NCBI RefSeq assembly: GCF_000143415.4
Contig: NW_003314337.1
Location: 78,559 to 142,558, forward strand
Direction of reading: 5' to 3'
Source of the DNA: Selaginella moellendorffii
Taxonomy: Eukaryota; Streptophyta; Lycopodiopsida; Selaginellales; Selaginellaceae
DNA length: 64,000 nucleotides
This document shows, piece after piece, positions 43,823-56,649 of the stretch. A model generated the notes under the pieces. That model was given only the letters and a program-made list of their open reading frames with translations. It ran no database searches and was not told the origin of the DNA. The position numbers were made by a program, and so were the translations under genes. Position 1 is the stretch's first letter; every line of letters starts with the position of its first letter.

Positions 43823-44478
43823 GACGGGCTCAAGGTGGACCCGAAGAAGGTCCAACTGATCCAGGAATGGGAGCGACCATCGAATGTACATGAGTTGAGG
43901 GCATCTTGGGGCTATGCAACTACTACCGAAAGTTTATCAGACACTATTCGAGAGTAGCTCTGCCCTTAACAGACCAAACAAGAAAAGGGAAGATGGTATG
44001 GACAGCGGAATGCGAGGCGGCATTCGTCCACCTCAGAGGGAAGTTGAGGAAGGCTCCCATGTTGGCATTACCAGACTTTGGTAAGGACTTTCAGGTAGAA
44101 ATGGATGCTTCGGACTTTGCATTGGGCATAGTTTTGAAGCAAAACAACCATTCAGTAGTGTTCTTCTCGAAGAAGTTGGACAAGGCTCAACAGAAGTGGC
44201 CTACCCACGAGAAGGAATTGTTTGCGATGGTCAAGGCACTCAAGGAATGGCGACACTACTTTGGGAGACACTTCAAGGTTTACACGGACAATGTGGCAAC
44301 AAAACACTTCTTGTCACAGCCCAACCTGAGAGGGAAACAAGGTCGGTGGGCCAATGCCTTGGCCAAGTTTGATTGCAAGATTTTGTACAAGCCTGGGAAG
44401 AGCAACATCATGGCGGATGCGCTGAGTCGAAAAGCGAGCTTGAGGTTGGCGATATCCAGCGCGACAGCAACCTTTTAG
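43823..44478 (+). pseudogene. Chromovirus RNase H
   Basis: From 43906 the frame encodes 'GLCNYYRKFI', then an RNase H domain with 'VEMDASDFALG', 'THEKELFAMV', 'YTDNVATKHF' and 'NIMADALSRK', covering the catalytic D-E-D-D set. It ends with TAG at 44476-44478. Confidence 0.88.
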
Positions 44479-44484
44479 GACAAT

Positions 44485-45400
44485 GTGCGGACAGCATATG
44501 AGAATGATGGTCTAGCCCAAGAAGTGTTGCTGAGGAATCTAGAGGCACGGGAAGCTCACCAGAGAGGTGAGCTGCCAACGGAAGAGAAAACTGGCTATGC
44601 GGAACACAACGAACTCATCTATTACAAGCAAACGAGGGTGTATGTTCCAGAAGGGGAACTAAGGAAGGTAGCCTTAGAAGAGTGTCATGATGGACCTCTT
44701 GTGGGACACGGCAGAGTGCCCCAGACGATGGGCTTACTCAAGAGGAAGTACCATTGGCTAGATATGGCTAGGAACATCCAAGACTATGTAAAGACATGTC
44801 CAACATGTCAGCAGGTCAAAACCGTGACTAAGGTTAGTGGGGGCTTGTTGCAAAGCATCCTAATTCCAAATCTTCCGTGGAAATGTCTTATGATGGACTT
44901 CATCACGGGAGTCCCCCCAAATGAGGGGTTTGATGCGATATTCATGGCAGTGGACCGATTTTCGAAAATGGCACATTTCATACCCACCACAATGGAAGTG
45001 GATGCAGAAGGTGTGGCGAAGCTGTTCTTCGAACAAGTGGTTCGAGTGCGGGGAAGGCCGGAAGAGATCATCTCAGATTGAGATAAGATCTTCACTAGTA
45101 GGTTCTGGAGGACTCTCCTGGAACAGTATCGCACCAAGCTGAAATTCAGCATAGCCTATCACCCACAGACAAGTATTGGGTATTAAGTCAAGTTTGATGG
45201 CACTAACACTTCTTGACAGATGGACAAACGGAAAGGGTGAATAGGCAGCTGGAGGATTATTTGCGATGCTATGTCTTGGGAGACCAAACCGATTGGGTAA
45301 GTCATTTGGGACTTGCAGAAATGTGTTATAACAACTCACCACATTCGAATATCGGGATGAGTCCATGGGAAGTCATCAATGGGTGACCTATTGAAGGTCC
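44485..45400 (+). pseudogene. Chromovirus integrase
   Basis: The zinc-binding HHCC motif reads 'ECHDGPLVGHGR' then 'CPTCQQVK'. The core starts with 'MMDFITGVPP'. A TGA at 45079-45081 replaces an Arg codon (CGA to TGA) in the conserved 'SD.DKIFTSRFW' block. Beyond it, stops and a short insertion near 45180 break the frame. Confidence 0.85.
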
Positions 45401-46056
45401 TATGGAACTTGGCGTGGCTGAGTATCATGGAAAGTTACCCCTAGTGGAGGCATTCACAACAGAGAGACTCAGCATTTGGAATCTAGTGAGGGATTCCTTG
45501 GAACGGGCTCAACAAAGGCAAACCAAGTACGCTAACCAAAAGTGTCGGGACGTAGAGTTCCAAGCTGAGGAGAAGGTGTGGCTAAACACCAAGAACCTCA
45601 AGCTACCAAGTGGGATCAGCCGGAAGTTGACCCAAAGGTAAAAATGCATGTATTCCTGTAAGTGAATTGATCTTGAGTTCCTTAAGCAGGTTCGCGGGGC
45701 CTTACGAGATTGAGGCACGAATTGGTAAAGTGGCTTACCGTCTCTGACTTCCTCGAGAGATGGGGAAGATGCACCTCATGTTCCACATGAACTTACTCAA
45801 GCCGTACTTTGAGGATCCGCTTTGCAAGGACCAAATAAGACCTTTACCTGAGGTTATCCAAGGGGAAGAGGAATACGAAGTCGAGGCCATCCTCAATGCG
45901 TGCAAGAGCAAGCGACAAGGACGCGAGGTGAGAGAGTTCCATGTGAAGTGGAAAGGATTTCCACACTGCAAAGCAACATGGGAACCGGAGGAGAACCTAG
46001 CGAATGCGCGAGATCTAGTGGAGGAATTTCTGCAAGGCAAAACTCTATGTACTTAA
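45401..46056 (+). pseudogene. Integrase C-terminus with chromodomain
   Basis: Frame 45402-45641 holds the GPF/Y-side module start ('QTKYANQKCRDVEFQAEEK'). After a frame break, 45760-46056 encodes 'LMFHMNLLKPYFEDP' and a chromodomain: 'YEVEAILNACKSKR', 'FHVKWKGF' and 'ATWEPEENL'. The chromodomain places the element in the chromovirus branch and usually directs integration to heterochromatin. Confidence 0.88.
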
Positions 46057-46473
46057 GCAAAGTTCAATTAAAATATCAATTTGTGAAGTTGAGCAAAGGC
46101 ATATATTGGGACCCGAAGGCGCGCCGAAGGTAAGCTAATTAGCATGGGTTAGCTAGGTCGACCAGGCGTAGGGCACTACGCCTAACTCCCCGCGGGGATG
46201 TCGAATCCGTAGACATATTCTACAAAGGTTGGGTTCAAGTCCCAACCCCCTAGTAAAGCAAGGCTGGGTTCAAGTCCTGACCCCATACTAGTGCGTGGTG
46301 AGGTGAGGGGTATAGGGACACCTATATTCCGTTGTCATGGGCTCTTGGCCGGGGAGGCTAACTTAGGCACACCACTAAGTGGGGGGATGCCCCTGGAGAC
46401 ATGGTCAACAAGTCGTAGGATAAAAAAGAGATGTTCGATGTGGGTATCGAACTTCTTCTATGGGTGGTGGAGT
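46057..46473 (+). other. Chromovirus 3' non-coding region and polypurine tract
   Basis: No coding sequence is visible. It resembles 10094-10380 in reverse. It ends with the purine-rich TATGGGTGGTGGAGT next to the 3' LTR. Confidence 0.75.
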
Positions 46474-47569
46474 TGTAAGGAACCGACTCCCCGAGATGTC
46501 GTAGCCTAAAGGATCCCCAAAAGCATGACTGAAATGACAAAGAATTCATCGGATGGGACTGAGTCGAAGATCGAGTCCAAGACCGACTCTGAGACCAAGT
46601 TCGAGATAGAGTCCGGGATCGAGCCCGAGGCCGAATCGGAGACCGAGTTCGAGACAGAGTCCGAGATCCAAATCGGGTCCGAGACCGAGTCCGAGGTCGA
46701 GTCCGAAGTCGAGTTCGAGATCGGGTCCGAGATCGGGTCTGAGATCGAGTCTGAGATTGAGTCCGAGACCGAGTCCGAATACTAATATGGGTCATGGGGT
46801 TAAAGCCCAAAGCATGCGTCTCCCGGGGGGGGGGGCTGCAGGGGGTTCCAAAAGTATAGTAGGGATAGTGAGGTCTAGGAACCAGCTTTGAAGGAACTCT
46901 CCAGTGGTGCTTCCAAACTGACTTGAGGTTGAGACTGGGGCCAAGGGGCTTTGGGTGGGAGTGAGCATGGGCTTGGGTGGTGCCAAAGGGGCCACCCAGG
47001 GAAGTGCTCAAGAGCAGCTCCCACTCCCGAAAGGGAAACCAACTGTGGTGCTCCCGGCTTATGTGGAGTGGTGCCCCACTTGAGTACCTTGTGGCTTATT
47101 GGTCCTCACCTTTCCTAGGGACTTGGGCCTTCCCTTCGGGATGGAAGTGGGGGGTAGAGGTACCCATACCGGACCGTTAGGCCACGGTGTTTCACCCCAA
47201 TGTCCCGAAGCAAGTGTTGCACCCAAGGCTTGGGATTTAGAGGGTCCTATGATCAAGTCTTGTTGTACCAAGGGGTGTTAGGAACCTGGAAGCTTGGTGT
47301 GCTTGGCTGCTTGTGCCTGCGGGGAGTGTAACCGAACCTTAAGTCTAGTTTAACCCGGGGAGGGGGATTGGGAGAGATTTGGGAATCCATGGATAGATGG
47401 CTAATCCTCCATTGCTCTTGCAGTGAGTAGCTGAAACCAAGTAGGACCAAGTAGGAGCTGATACAATAGGCGGGAACCTTGGCAAAGGAACTTAGCACAA
47501 GCCAAGGCAGTGTTGGTCAGATAGACGAGGTAAGCTGGCAAATTGGAAAGGAAAAATTTGTGGCTTACA
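46474..47569 (+). repeat. 3' LTR of the chromovirus
   Basis: 1096 bp with the GAGNCC repeat (46555-46785) and a 9-11-base G run (about 46826-46836). It is shorter than the 5' LTR mainly through repeat and homopolymer length. Confidence 0.92.
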
Positions 47570-48300
47570 AGAGGAGGCCCAAGGGGAGATTCCCAAGCTC
47601 TAGAAGAAATGGATTAAGCAAGGAGTTGAAGCAAATCAGGTGGTGGACAACACACTTACGTTTTGGAAATTACCGGTATAGGTGAAAGTCAAGGCCACCT
47701 CTTGGTTGGTGGCAAATAATGGGCTGTCAGTAGGACAATGGTTCCAAGAGGAAGCATGCTGACAATGCAAGGAGTGTGGCGAGCTAAAGACAGCACAACA
47801 TGCACTATGGGAATATGACGTGGTGAGAGAGGTATGGCAATAGATCTTCAAGGCGACACAGGAATTAGAAGACATTTCAGAGTTCAAGGCTCAAAGCAGG
47901 GATATCCTCCACTAGTTTGAGGGAGCTAGAGGTCTAGCCATTGGTCCAGCTTGGAGGTGTATTCGCCATCACAAACCACACAGATGGAACATACAAGTCC
48001 GGTGGGATGCAACAGGGGCAAAAGTCAGGATGTTAGTTTGGGAGGCAATGAGCCATGAGCACTAGTCCATTTGGAGAGCAACAGGATTGCAAGCACTTTA
48101 GGAGGCATGGAACCATTGTCACTTCAATGGGCAACAAGCAAGGATATCGGCAATGGTGGCATCATGGTGGAAACTTACTCTTGCAATAGTGTGTCTTCAT
48201 TACGCCATCCTAAAAGAGTAGATAAAACCAGGGCAACTAGAGGAGTGGAGGTCCAAGTGGCTCCCATGCTTCAGTAGAATGATAAGTGGCGAGATTCGCT
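47570..48300 (+). pseudogene. LINE-like ORF2 fragment, 3' part
   Basis: This continues the frame from 40119. It contains a zinc-binding reverse-transcriptase tail of the type C-x-C-x2-C..H ('QCKECGELKTAQHALWE') typical of plant non-LTR element C-termini. Stops are frequent. The chromovirus split it. Confidence 0.6.
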
Positions 48301-51300
48301 AGCAGTAGCACCCCCTAGAGTTTATTCTATGTTTAGCTCGAGGGGGAGATTTGGACATCGACATGATTTGAATGAGACGACCACGTCCACTTCTACTTTA
48401 GCACTAGGTCTAGCTATGACACAAGACAATTACGTGGAGTAGCTTATTGAGAGGGCAGCATACCTAGTTTTTGTATTAGTCCCATTGGGATATAGGGAAT
48501 ATATATATACATTTATCGATCCCCAAGAAGGCTTTTGTCAAGATTGTGAGCAAAGATAAGTTTAGCATCACTTAAGGGCTCTAAATCTTGTGGATATGCA
48601 TTGATGATGGAAGGCTGAAATACAAAAGAAATAGAGATAGGGTTTGAGTGCTAGCTCACCCCCCTTTATCTAGTCTTATATAGTGGCAATCGCCACTTCT
48701 TCCTGTTTTTAAATCTAAAAGTTTGAGTCTTGAGATTCAAGATAATGTTTCTAAATGCAAGATTTATTTCTTGTGCCCTATACTACTTTACTATTCTACT
48801 ACCACCTTTTCTCTATGACTTAATATTAGAAGTTAAAGTCAAAGAAAAATCAAACTGAATCCCTTCACAACTACTCTTTTCTTTCTATATCTTATATTAG
48901 TCCTATTATCCATCCACCCTACTCTATGACAAACTTTATGTTCCACCATCTTTAAAAAATTATTTGTTATATAACTCTCACAATCTTCCAAAGATTATAA
49001 AATGACTTGCTATATAACTCCAACCTTAGCAAAACTTTATGCCACCATTCAAAAATATTTCCTTCTATAATATATGCATTCAACAATGGTCATCTAAGTT
49101 TGCTTCTTTTCCTACACTAATAAATATAAATTATGATCCAAGGATTATATGAGGAGGAGCCCCTCACAACACAAAGTGTAATTCTAGTATAAGTTTTCTC
49201 TTCTCATTTTTCAATGTTCTTAATTTCTTGAAAAATACAAAGAAATTAGATGTTAATGGAAATCCCTCTCCTCTTTCTTTCTCTCAAAGCACAAGGAATG
49301 CAAAGATGGTGCATTTCTAGCCACAAGCTTCAAACACAATAACCTTATGATGGCACAAAAAGAGACTAAAGAATTATTGGAATCTCAATCACTAAAAGAT
49401 CTACTCTCATTCATGTTGCCATTTTATAAAACCTTCGTATGAATTGCACAATAAGGATTTTTATGGGTGCATAATGGCTGATGATCATGTAAGAAGCACC
49501 AATAATTCCTAGAGAGCACCCAGCATAACAAAGCATGAATCATGAAGGAAACCATCTAAAGTGTTGCATTGGAAAAATGAAGTCCAAAGTCCCTCATCAA
49601 TAGCTAAAGGTGTGGTTTAATATTATAAAAAAGATTGTCTGTCATGAAAGTAAGTCTTATGCATACTTACTTAAAGGTTACTCATAAAGGTTATTTTATA
49701 GTCTAAATAGGACTATTTATAACATCTCAAAGTCAAAACATACACACAAGGAGAAGATAGACATTCTAAAGGATCTCAATAGTAGGCTTAGGGAAGGAGA
49801 AAAAGGAATAGACATCACAATAGAAAATATGATGAGGAGGATTGTTTACATTTTGCAAAGGGAGAAGTTCTTGGCACCTTTCATTAGGCATGATTTTGAG
49901 TAGCTTTCATGGAAGGACTTCATAACTACCAAACTTACAAAGCTTGGAGATGATTAGTTGCTAAAGAAGGCCACAAGCACAACTCAATTCAATAAACAAT
50001 TTGACCAACTTTACTTCATACAACAAGCAGTTTTCAAGTGATATATAATTTCTCAACATTACTCAATTTCTTCATATTGCATTTCAGGTATCTTTAACAT
50101 AAAGGATATATCTGACAACAATGAAGTTTCTAGTAGTGATAAAGTGAATTTTCTTTTGGAATTGGAGATCCAAGACTATGCACTAGAAAAGAGGCTATTA
50201 AAGGCAATAACAAAGATGTGTTGAATAACAAAGGTGGTAGGCATAAGAATGTTTATGGTATTAATGTTAATAACAATAAGAGTGACGATGGTAGTGAGAA
50301 TAACTTGCAACAAGTTCCTCCATAACAGGAGGAAGAGGAACTGGAGCAAGTTCCTCTAGGACAAAAGAATCAGAACATGCAAGAAGCTCCACCATAATGA
50401 AGGTTTATTGCCAAGTCTTGAGGAATTAGTCAATAGTGATAATGATTGTCCAAGACATGCATGTAACCAAAGAACTTCTTGAGGTACATTTCTTTTAATC
50501 TTTTCTATTCTTGGTTTCTTATAAATGGTTGCAACAAAAATTATTAAGAGTAACTTTATTCTAGCTTGTCTTGATGCATAAGAAGAGGATATGGAGAAAC
50601 TCATATCTACAACACACTACATGACTGTATGGAAATTAATTGATCTCCTTCCTTACCTTCCTCTTTTGCCCCTGTCCCCCCCTCCTCCCCTCAATTCACC
50701 CTATTACTCTGGTGGCATCTTAGGCTGGAGTTGGAATTTTATTGATAACATCTTTTAAAAAGGATATAGTTGTCCAAAAAAAGTGGGAACACTTTTGTCA
50801 GAAGATCCATAGGCAATTGCAAGGGGATGGCCTGATGGTTTTTTAGATGCTACTAGTGATGTCCTAAACTAGAACATCTTGACTAACAACCACTTGAAGG
50901 ATTTGGATTAAAATTCTGGATCAAAATCTAATGCTATATCTGTAGCTTTCCATCATGATCTTCTATGGCTCCACCTTGATCTTGACTACTATCTGCTACT
51001 ATAGATTTTGGATCATGATCTACAGAATTCACCAACAATGTCAACACCAAGATCAATCAGACATCAAATGTCCTCCCAATACACATCACAAACATCTACA
51101 TATCTTCTTATGATTTAGAGCAAACTATCAATGTGGCCACATTATTTTAGTCAATATCTCTTATTCCTAATCAAGGTAGCAAAATCTTAGTCAATTTATA
51201 TAGTTTGGGCCAATTTCACTATTTTTCTATCATGACTTTCCTCAGCTGAAGAGTTCATCCTTTTGGGATAAAAAAAAGGTACAAAGAGAAACTTCATACC

Positions 51301-54100
51301 ACTTTGACCCCTTGTTTGATAAGATGTGAAGTTCAAAGAAATAAAACTCATTCCAAGCTTTAATGCTGTCTGATAGATAAAGAAAAAGAAACCTTTAGTG
51401 CAAGAGAAGATCAACTATACCTGCAAAAGCTTCAACCTCTCTCAAAAGAGCATCTTTTTTATCTACTGCATAGCAAACCGGAATTTGTGCATTTGCACCA
51501 TCATCTATGCCATCCATGGGGCCATTGGTTCTTGGATCTTCCACCACTTGTGCTGGTTCTCTTTATATCTTCTTGATCAATCAACAAACTTAGAACTTGT
51601 GCACTGTGTAATGTCCTGTTAGTCTCTTCTACCAAGTATACAAACACATCAGTACAACTTGCCACATCATGAATCAACATTGTGTTTTCACAGATATTTA
51701 AAATGATATTTCAAATTCATGGGCAGTGAAATCCTATAAAAGATGCTAACTATAAAGTGAAAATGCAGGTCTTCCTCATGAAACCCTAGTACAAATTCCA
51801 ACTGCAACATAGCACAGATTTGAAGGGAGAAAGAGGTATTTGGATGTCAATTCCTATCTAAATAACCACCTAAAACATTCTAACACCACCTCTGGCAAGA
51901 TTAACACCGCCTCATGTGAGATTAACACTGAGAAAAGGGCGCTAACCCTTGAGTATTTTCCTGAGTCCCAAACTCACTAATTCTGAATGAACCAAAAAAG
52001 AGCATAGAAAAAACAAACATACCCTGCTGGTTTTTGTTTTCCAGGAATTAAGTTTAGATCTTTATTGTCTTAGACGTGTAGATTTTAGATGGTGCATGCT
52101 TCTCATGCGTTGTTGGGCTCCATGAGACCCTGGAAACAGCTAATGAATGAATGAATGAATTGGCTGCTCATGAGAAGGCATTGCCAGGAAGAGCCTGGGA
52201 TTAAGATTTGTATATCACTTGCTAAAAAAAAGGAGCACGATGCCTTTTGCTTGAATCGAAAATATGCAATTTCAATAGATTCAAACAGGACAAAATTCAA
52301 GAAGGATCAAGCACACGAGGAAACCGAACGAATAACACCGAGTATTCTCTCAAGCAATAGAGAATACCATGCTGTAGTTTGGAAACTGTTTAGTGAGTTA
52401 GGGTATTCATCATGTGCTGATAATGATCTGAGCCACAGTTAGAAGAGAGCCAAACTGCTCTCTTACAAGACGTAACCAGTATGAAGGCATCAACTAAAAC
52501 ATTTCAAGACTCAGGAAGGAGCTGCATTTTGCGCAGAAATTTCTTGCTTGTCTGTTGTAAGCAAGAAGGATGTAAAGACTGCCTAGTTGGGCCAATCAAA
52601 ACGAGGCACTGGCAGTGGATGCTCGGCATAGGGTGGGCATTATTACTTTTGTTCCAAAGCCATTCTGGATTTGGTATCCGAGGGTCTTTGAGCTGACAGT
52701 AAGGTTTTCAAAAGATATTTTTTAAACTTCATAGCCTCTGGTATGAAGTAATGAGTGCTTCTCTAGATATCTCTAGCTTGTTAGCTCAAGAGAGGGTTGC
52801 TGAAAGTCCTTGATGTTTCAGAGGAGGAAAAGACTCATCCAATGGGACTTAACACTGTCAACATGTAGCGAATGGTATCATGTATGATGTATCTCTGTAG
52901 AAGTTATTCTTTTCATTAGATGCTCATACAGCAATTTCCATTATCTTTTCTGTTCGAGCCAGTAGGTCATAGGAATCGGAAAGGGTACCTGAGCTATATC
53001 ACAGTTCAATCACTGTCTGTACACATTCCACTGCACCTTAGCTGTCTAATCTCATCTCTTTTGTTTTGTTTTGGTTTTTATTTTTTCAAGAATTGTAAAG
53101 TCATAACATAGACAGTCATAAAAGAATAAAGATAGGCAAATAATAATATATAGCATCATAACTATATATCTAGACCTCACATATGTATTTATTTGTTTGT
53201 TAAATTCGGGAGGGTTCCCTCCTCCTTTCACTTGGTGCTAAATTGCTCTAGGAATTGTTAATCTAACTTGAGGCTGTGTAAATAATAGATTTCACGAACT
53301 TACCATAAGTCTCTCCAGCATCAGTGGAGTTTGCAGTTCCTTGGCGTTCGTTAACATCCCTCTCAGAGTTTCCTGAAGGCCAGCCAAAGTAGAGCTGCGG
53401 CTAAAGAGTCACCATAGCATCCATCTAAGGTCTCCTTCCCGTCTCTAAGCAAGCATCCCTGCCCCTCCCCCACCCCATATTCCTTTCCTTTCTTTTTCAT
53501 TGATGCTGTCATTGTTGTTTTCCTTCATTCCTCCTAGTTTCAAGGCTGATCACTCACTCAACCTGCCATGGATGGATGACATAAGAAAATCGCGATGAAA
53601 CATGCATGAGTGACAAATAACTCTAGGTGAGAAAACTATTCCAATCCACTAGCAAAAGAACCAACGCATAAGTGGGTTTACTCAAATGCTCTTGGATTAT
53701 AGCACAAGGAAGATTTTGCAGCGGATGGAAGGTTCCTCCTTCATAGCCATTCACTTTCTCACGTAGGGAGCAGATATTTGGTGTTGTTCAGCCATGGGAC
53801 TCCAGCGATTGCATTCATCTCGTGCTCTATGTCGCAACTGCAGCTCACAGACGAACAACAAAGGATTTCAATCACTTGCTGCAAAGCAGATCGAGTTCTA
53901 CAGCATCTTTCTTGGGACCTCAGGAGTCATTGTGTTATTGCGCGCCATCACAAAGCTGTGGAGCACATATCCATGGCACTTTCCTTCATAATTTATGCAA
54001 CGTCGGAAGGCAGATCTTTGAAATAGTTTAATGAATCCCATGTGAGCGGCCCTGGATCACAAGGGCTTGCAAGACTAGCAGCAAGGCAAGACTACAAGTA
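48301..54100. other. AT-rich region without recognisable genes
   Basis: About 5.8 kb, AT-rich, with only short open frames (up to 95 codons) on either strand and no motif I can identify. Weak exon-like stretches near 49750-50450 carry many stops. No tRNA, rRNA or clear repeat was seen by eye. It may hold old transposon remains or regulatory DNA. Its composition contrasts with both neighbours. Confidence 0.5.
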
Positions 54101-54170
54101 CTAGAAGTACATGCACCAGCTTCCATCAGGATACTGAGTTGCAAATAAAACAAGTTCATTAAAGAAGTGT

Positions 54171-54178
54171 TATAAAAG
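54171..54178 (+). promoter_or_regulatory. Possible TATA box of the aldolase gene
   Basis: TATAAAAG about 260 bp before the aldolase ATG at 54438. A plausible core promoter, but the transcription start is unknown. Confidence 0.35.
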
Positions 54179-54437
54179 GTGAATTTAACCTTTTAAAAAC
54201 TCTCAGTCAGCCTTTACCTTAATGAAGGACAGAACGAAAGGTGATAGTTTTCACAGGTGCCGACAACAGCCAATGTACACCCGCGGTAGAAATCCATTCA
54301 CACGTGGACCGCCTTGCCACGTGAGCACGTCTAGTCATTAAAAAGAATGCTGAAACCTAATAACCGCTCTGTTGTGTCTGTTGGTCTAGCGTTTTAAATT
54401 CATACCCAGGTCTCGCGTGCATGAGAGAGAAGTCAAG

Positions 54438-55570
54438 ATGTCGGCCTATATGGGAAAATATGCTGGTAATGTCTTTTCATTCCACCTGCGGCTGTTTTGC
54501 ATTGACTTTTTTCCTGCCCTGCAGACGAGCTTATCATCAACGCGAGGTACATTGCCAGCCCTGGGAAAGGAATTCTTGCAGCAGATGAAAGTACCTCGAC
54601 AATTGGAAAGCGTTTCCAGAACATAAATGTGGAAAATGTAGAGCAGACCAGAAAGGATTACAGAGAGCTTCTCTTTACGGCACCAGGCGTGATGAAATAC
54701 CTGAGCGGCGTGATCCTGTACGAAGAAGCCCTGTACCAAAAGACCAACTCCGGGAAGCCGTTTGTTGAACTAATGAAAGAAGGTGGCGTTCTCCCGGGAA
54801 TCAAAGTCGACAAAGGAATTGTTGAACTCCCTGGTACCGAAGGTGAAACCGCTACGACGGGTTTAGATGGACTTGGAGAAAGATGTGCAGCATACTACAA
54901 GGCCGGTGCCCGCTTTGCCAAATGGAGAGCAGTCCTGAAAATCGGTGAGAAGGAACCAACTGACCTGGCAATAGATGAAAACGCACATGGTTTAGCAAGG
55001 TACTCCATCATCTGTCAAGAGAACGGACTGGTACCCATAGTTGAGCCCGAGATTCTATCTGACGGTTCACACGACATAAAAAAGTGTGCGGAAGTAACCG
55101 AGAGAGTCCTCATTGCCTGCTACAAGCACCTCATTAACAACCATGTCCTTCTCGAGGGAACGCTGCTCAAGCCAAACATGGTTACTGGTGGCTCGGACGG
55201 ACCAAAGTCGAGCAATGAAGATATTGCGCGCTACACCATTCTTGCACTTCAAAGGACGGTTCCTGTTGCTGTGCCAGGAATCATGTTCCTGTCTGGTGGT
55301 CAGAGCGAGGAGGAGGCAACGCTCAACCTCAACGCCATGAACAAGTTCAACACCATGAAGCCGTGGACGCTTAGTTTCTCGTATGGACGAGCATTGCAGC
55401 AGAGCACTCTGAAGGCCTGGTCCGGAAAGAAGGAGAACATTCCAAATGCGCAGAAAGTACTTCTCGGGCGTTGCAAGGCCAACTCTGATGCCACACTCGG
55501 GAGGTATGTTGGAGGGGCAGGTGGTGCAAGTGCATCAGAGAGCCTTTACGTGAAGAATTACAAATACTGA
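54438..55570 (+). CDS. FBA: Fructose-bisphosphate aldolase, cytosolic class I
   Basis: It catalyses the reversible cleavage of fructose 1,6-bisphosphate to glyceraldehyde 3-phosphate and dihydroxyacetone phosphate in glycolysis and gluconeogenesis. Exon 1 is 54438-54465, intron 54466-54524 (59 nt, GT-AG) and exon 2 54525-55570, giving 357 residues, the usual length for cytosolic plant enzymes. No transit peptide precedes 'MSAYMGKYA', so it is cytosolic. Visible hallmarks are '[13 protein letters not shown]', the Schiff-base lysine in '[10 protein letters not shown]', '[12 protein letters not shown]' and the C-terminal Tyr ('NYKY') needed for full activity. The frame is intact. A possible polyadenylation signal follows at 55623. 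The ATG was chosen because it matches the family N-terminus and restores phase across the intron. Confidence 0.96.
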
Positions 55571-55622
55571 TCATTACGGTGGATTTCTAATGCTACCTGA
55601 ACAGGCTTAATTGCTTCAAACG

Positions 55623-55628
55623 AATAAA
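55623..55628 (+). terminator. Possible aldolase polyadenylation signal
   Basis: AATAAA 53 bp after the aldolase stop, with a second copy about 12 bp on. Confidence 0.4.
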
Positions 55629-55689
55629 ATCACAATAAAATCAAGTTTTTGGCATAGGCTACGGGAACGACGTAATTTTGTTCCTCTTT

Positions 55690-56503
55690 CTAAATGTAGC
55701 AAGAAAAACTTTCTTTCACCCTCCTCATTACGCTCTTGTGCTCACTTCGTGGAATCTCTCCAATTACAAGCATTTGTTGCACGTGATCGATTATTTCAGC
55801 AATCTCCTTCTTCTTAGCCGCTTCAATCTCTGCTTTCAGCTGGTGCATGTACACAAAGCACGGGTCCCGGACAGAATGGAAGGGAAACATTCTTACTCTC
55901 TCTGTTCGCGTCAGCGCATCTGCAAGAACTTTCTCAGACTCCTCAGTGGCAAGAGCCTTTATCTTATGAGCTTCTTCACGGGCTCTGGCCAGCAGCCTAT
56001 CAGCCTTGACCTGGCACCACTTTAAGGAAAATGTGTTATAACGAAGCTTTGACCCACTTCAGCATTATGGATCAGTTGCTCTGCTCTTTGCTCTTCGCGC
56101 TTTCGCAAATCAATAGCCTTGGATTCGTCGTGCATTCGAGACCGCTCCGCTTCAGCCTGAGAACACAGTGCGTAAAAAAGCTAGTTCCAGGGCAACTCCC
56201 CTGGGACTGGCAGAACAGAGCATGCACCTGAAGCCGCTGTGACTTAGCCTCCGCCTTGCGTGTGGCTGCTTCGAGATAAGCTTGTGCTTCGGCTTCGACT
56301 CGAGTCCGGTAGGCCTCCGCGATTGCTTCCGCTTTGTGGTTGACTGCCTTGCTCAGCGAGGAGCAAGCGCTGGTCAGTGAGCAGGCCGGGCTTGCCTGCT
56401 GTTGCTGCTGGAGTAGAGCCAGTGCATTGTGGATGCTGGGGTGAGGAGGCGAATACTCTGTGTGTGACCCGCTCTCAACGACGGTGTCCTCGGATTGGCC
56501 CAT
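55690..56503 (-). CDS. Coiled-coil protein of unknown function
   Basis: The exons on the minus strand are 56503-56228, 56156-56058 and 56010-55690. Introns are 56157-56227 (71 nt) and 56011-56057 (47 nt), both GT-AG, and a possible third in-frame intron of 57 nt lies at 55840-55896. The frame joins cleanly across them. The N-terminus is Ser/Gln-rich with a short poly-Gln run. From about residue 60 the protein is almost entirely a charged Ala/Glu/Arg/Lys coiled coil ('AEAIAEAYRTRVEAEAQAY', 'RLLARAREEAHKIKALA'). The non-coiled peptide encoded by 55840-55896 supports its removal as an intron. No catalytic motif is seen. ATG 56503 is the first strong start; the upstream open frame overlaps the F-box pseudogene. 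The gene ends 119 bp from the convergent aldolase. Confidence 0.7.
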
Positions 56504-56649
56504 GGCATCCACCGCTTTTTTTCTTTCGTCTTGTCTGTCCTGAAACTTTCTGTTGCGCGCGCGGAGAGTAAAGTAGTTTTGTTCCTTTTTAACCGGAAAA
56601 GTCCACGTGTGCCTCTGCCGCGTGGCAAGCAGATTTGCCCTATGTTCGA

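Larger units (their letters stand above)
40120..47569 (+). mobile_element. Near full-length Ty3/gypsy chromovirus (family A)
   Basis: The 5' LTR is 40120-41242 and the 3' LTR 46474-47569, both TGTAAG...CTTACA. The primer-binding site TGGTATCAGAGC is at 41246-41257. The polypurine tract (TGGGTGGTGGAGT) directly precedes the 3' LTR. Target copies GGAGG (40115-40119) and AGAGG (47570-47574) differ at one base. Gene order is gag, protease, RT, RNase H, integrase, chromodomain, as in chromoviruses. The LTRs show many small differences, so the insertion is not recent. Frameshifts, stops and a mutated RT active site make it non-autonomous. Confidence 0.93.

Noticed and set aside
52155-52696. Short ORFs of up to 95 codons in the AT-rich region
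   Set aside because: There is no recognisable motif, splice pattern or repeat support, and the lengths are as expected by chance.
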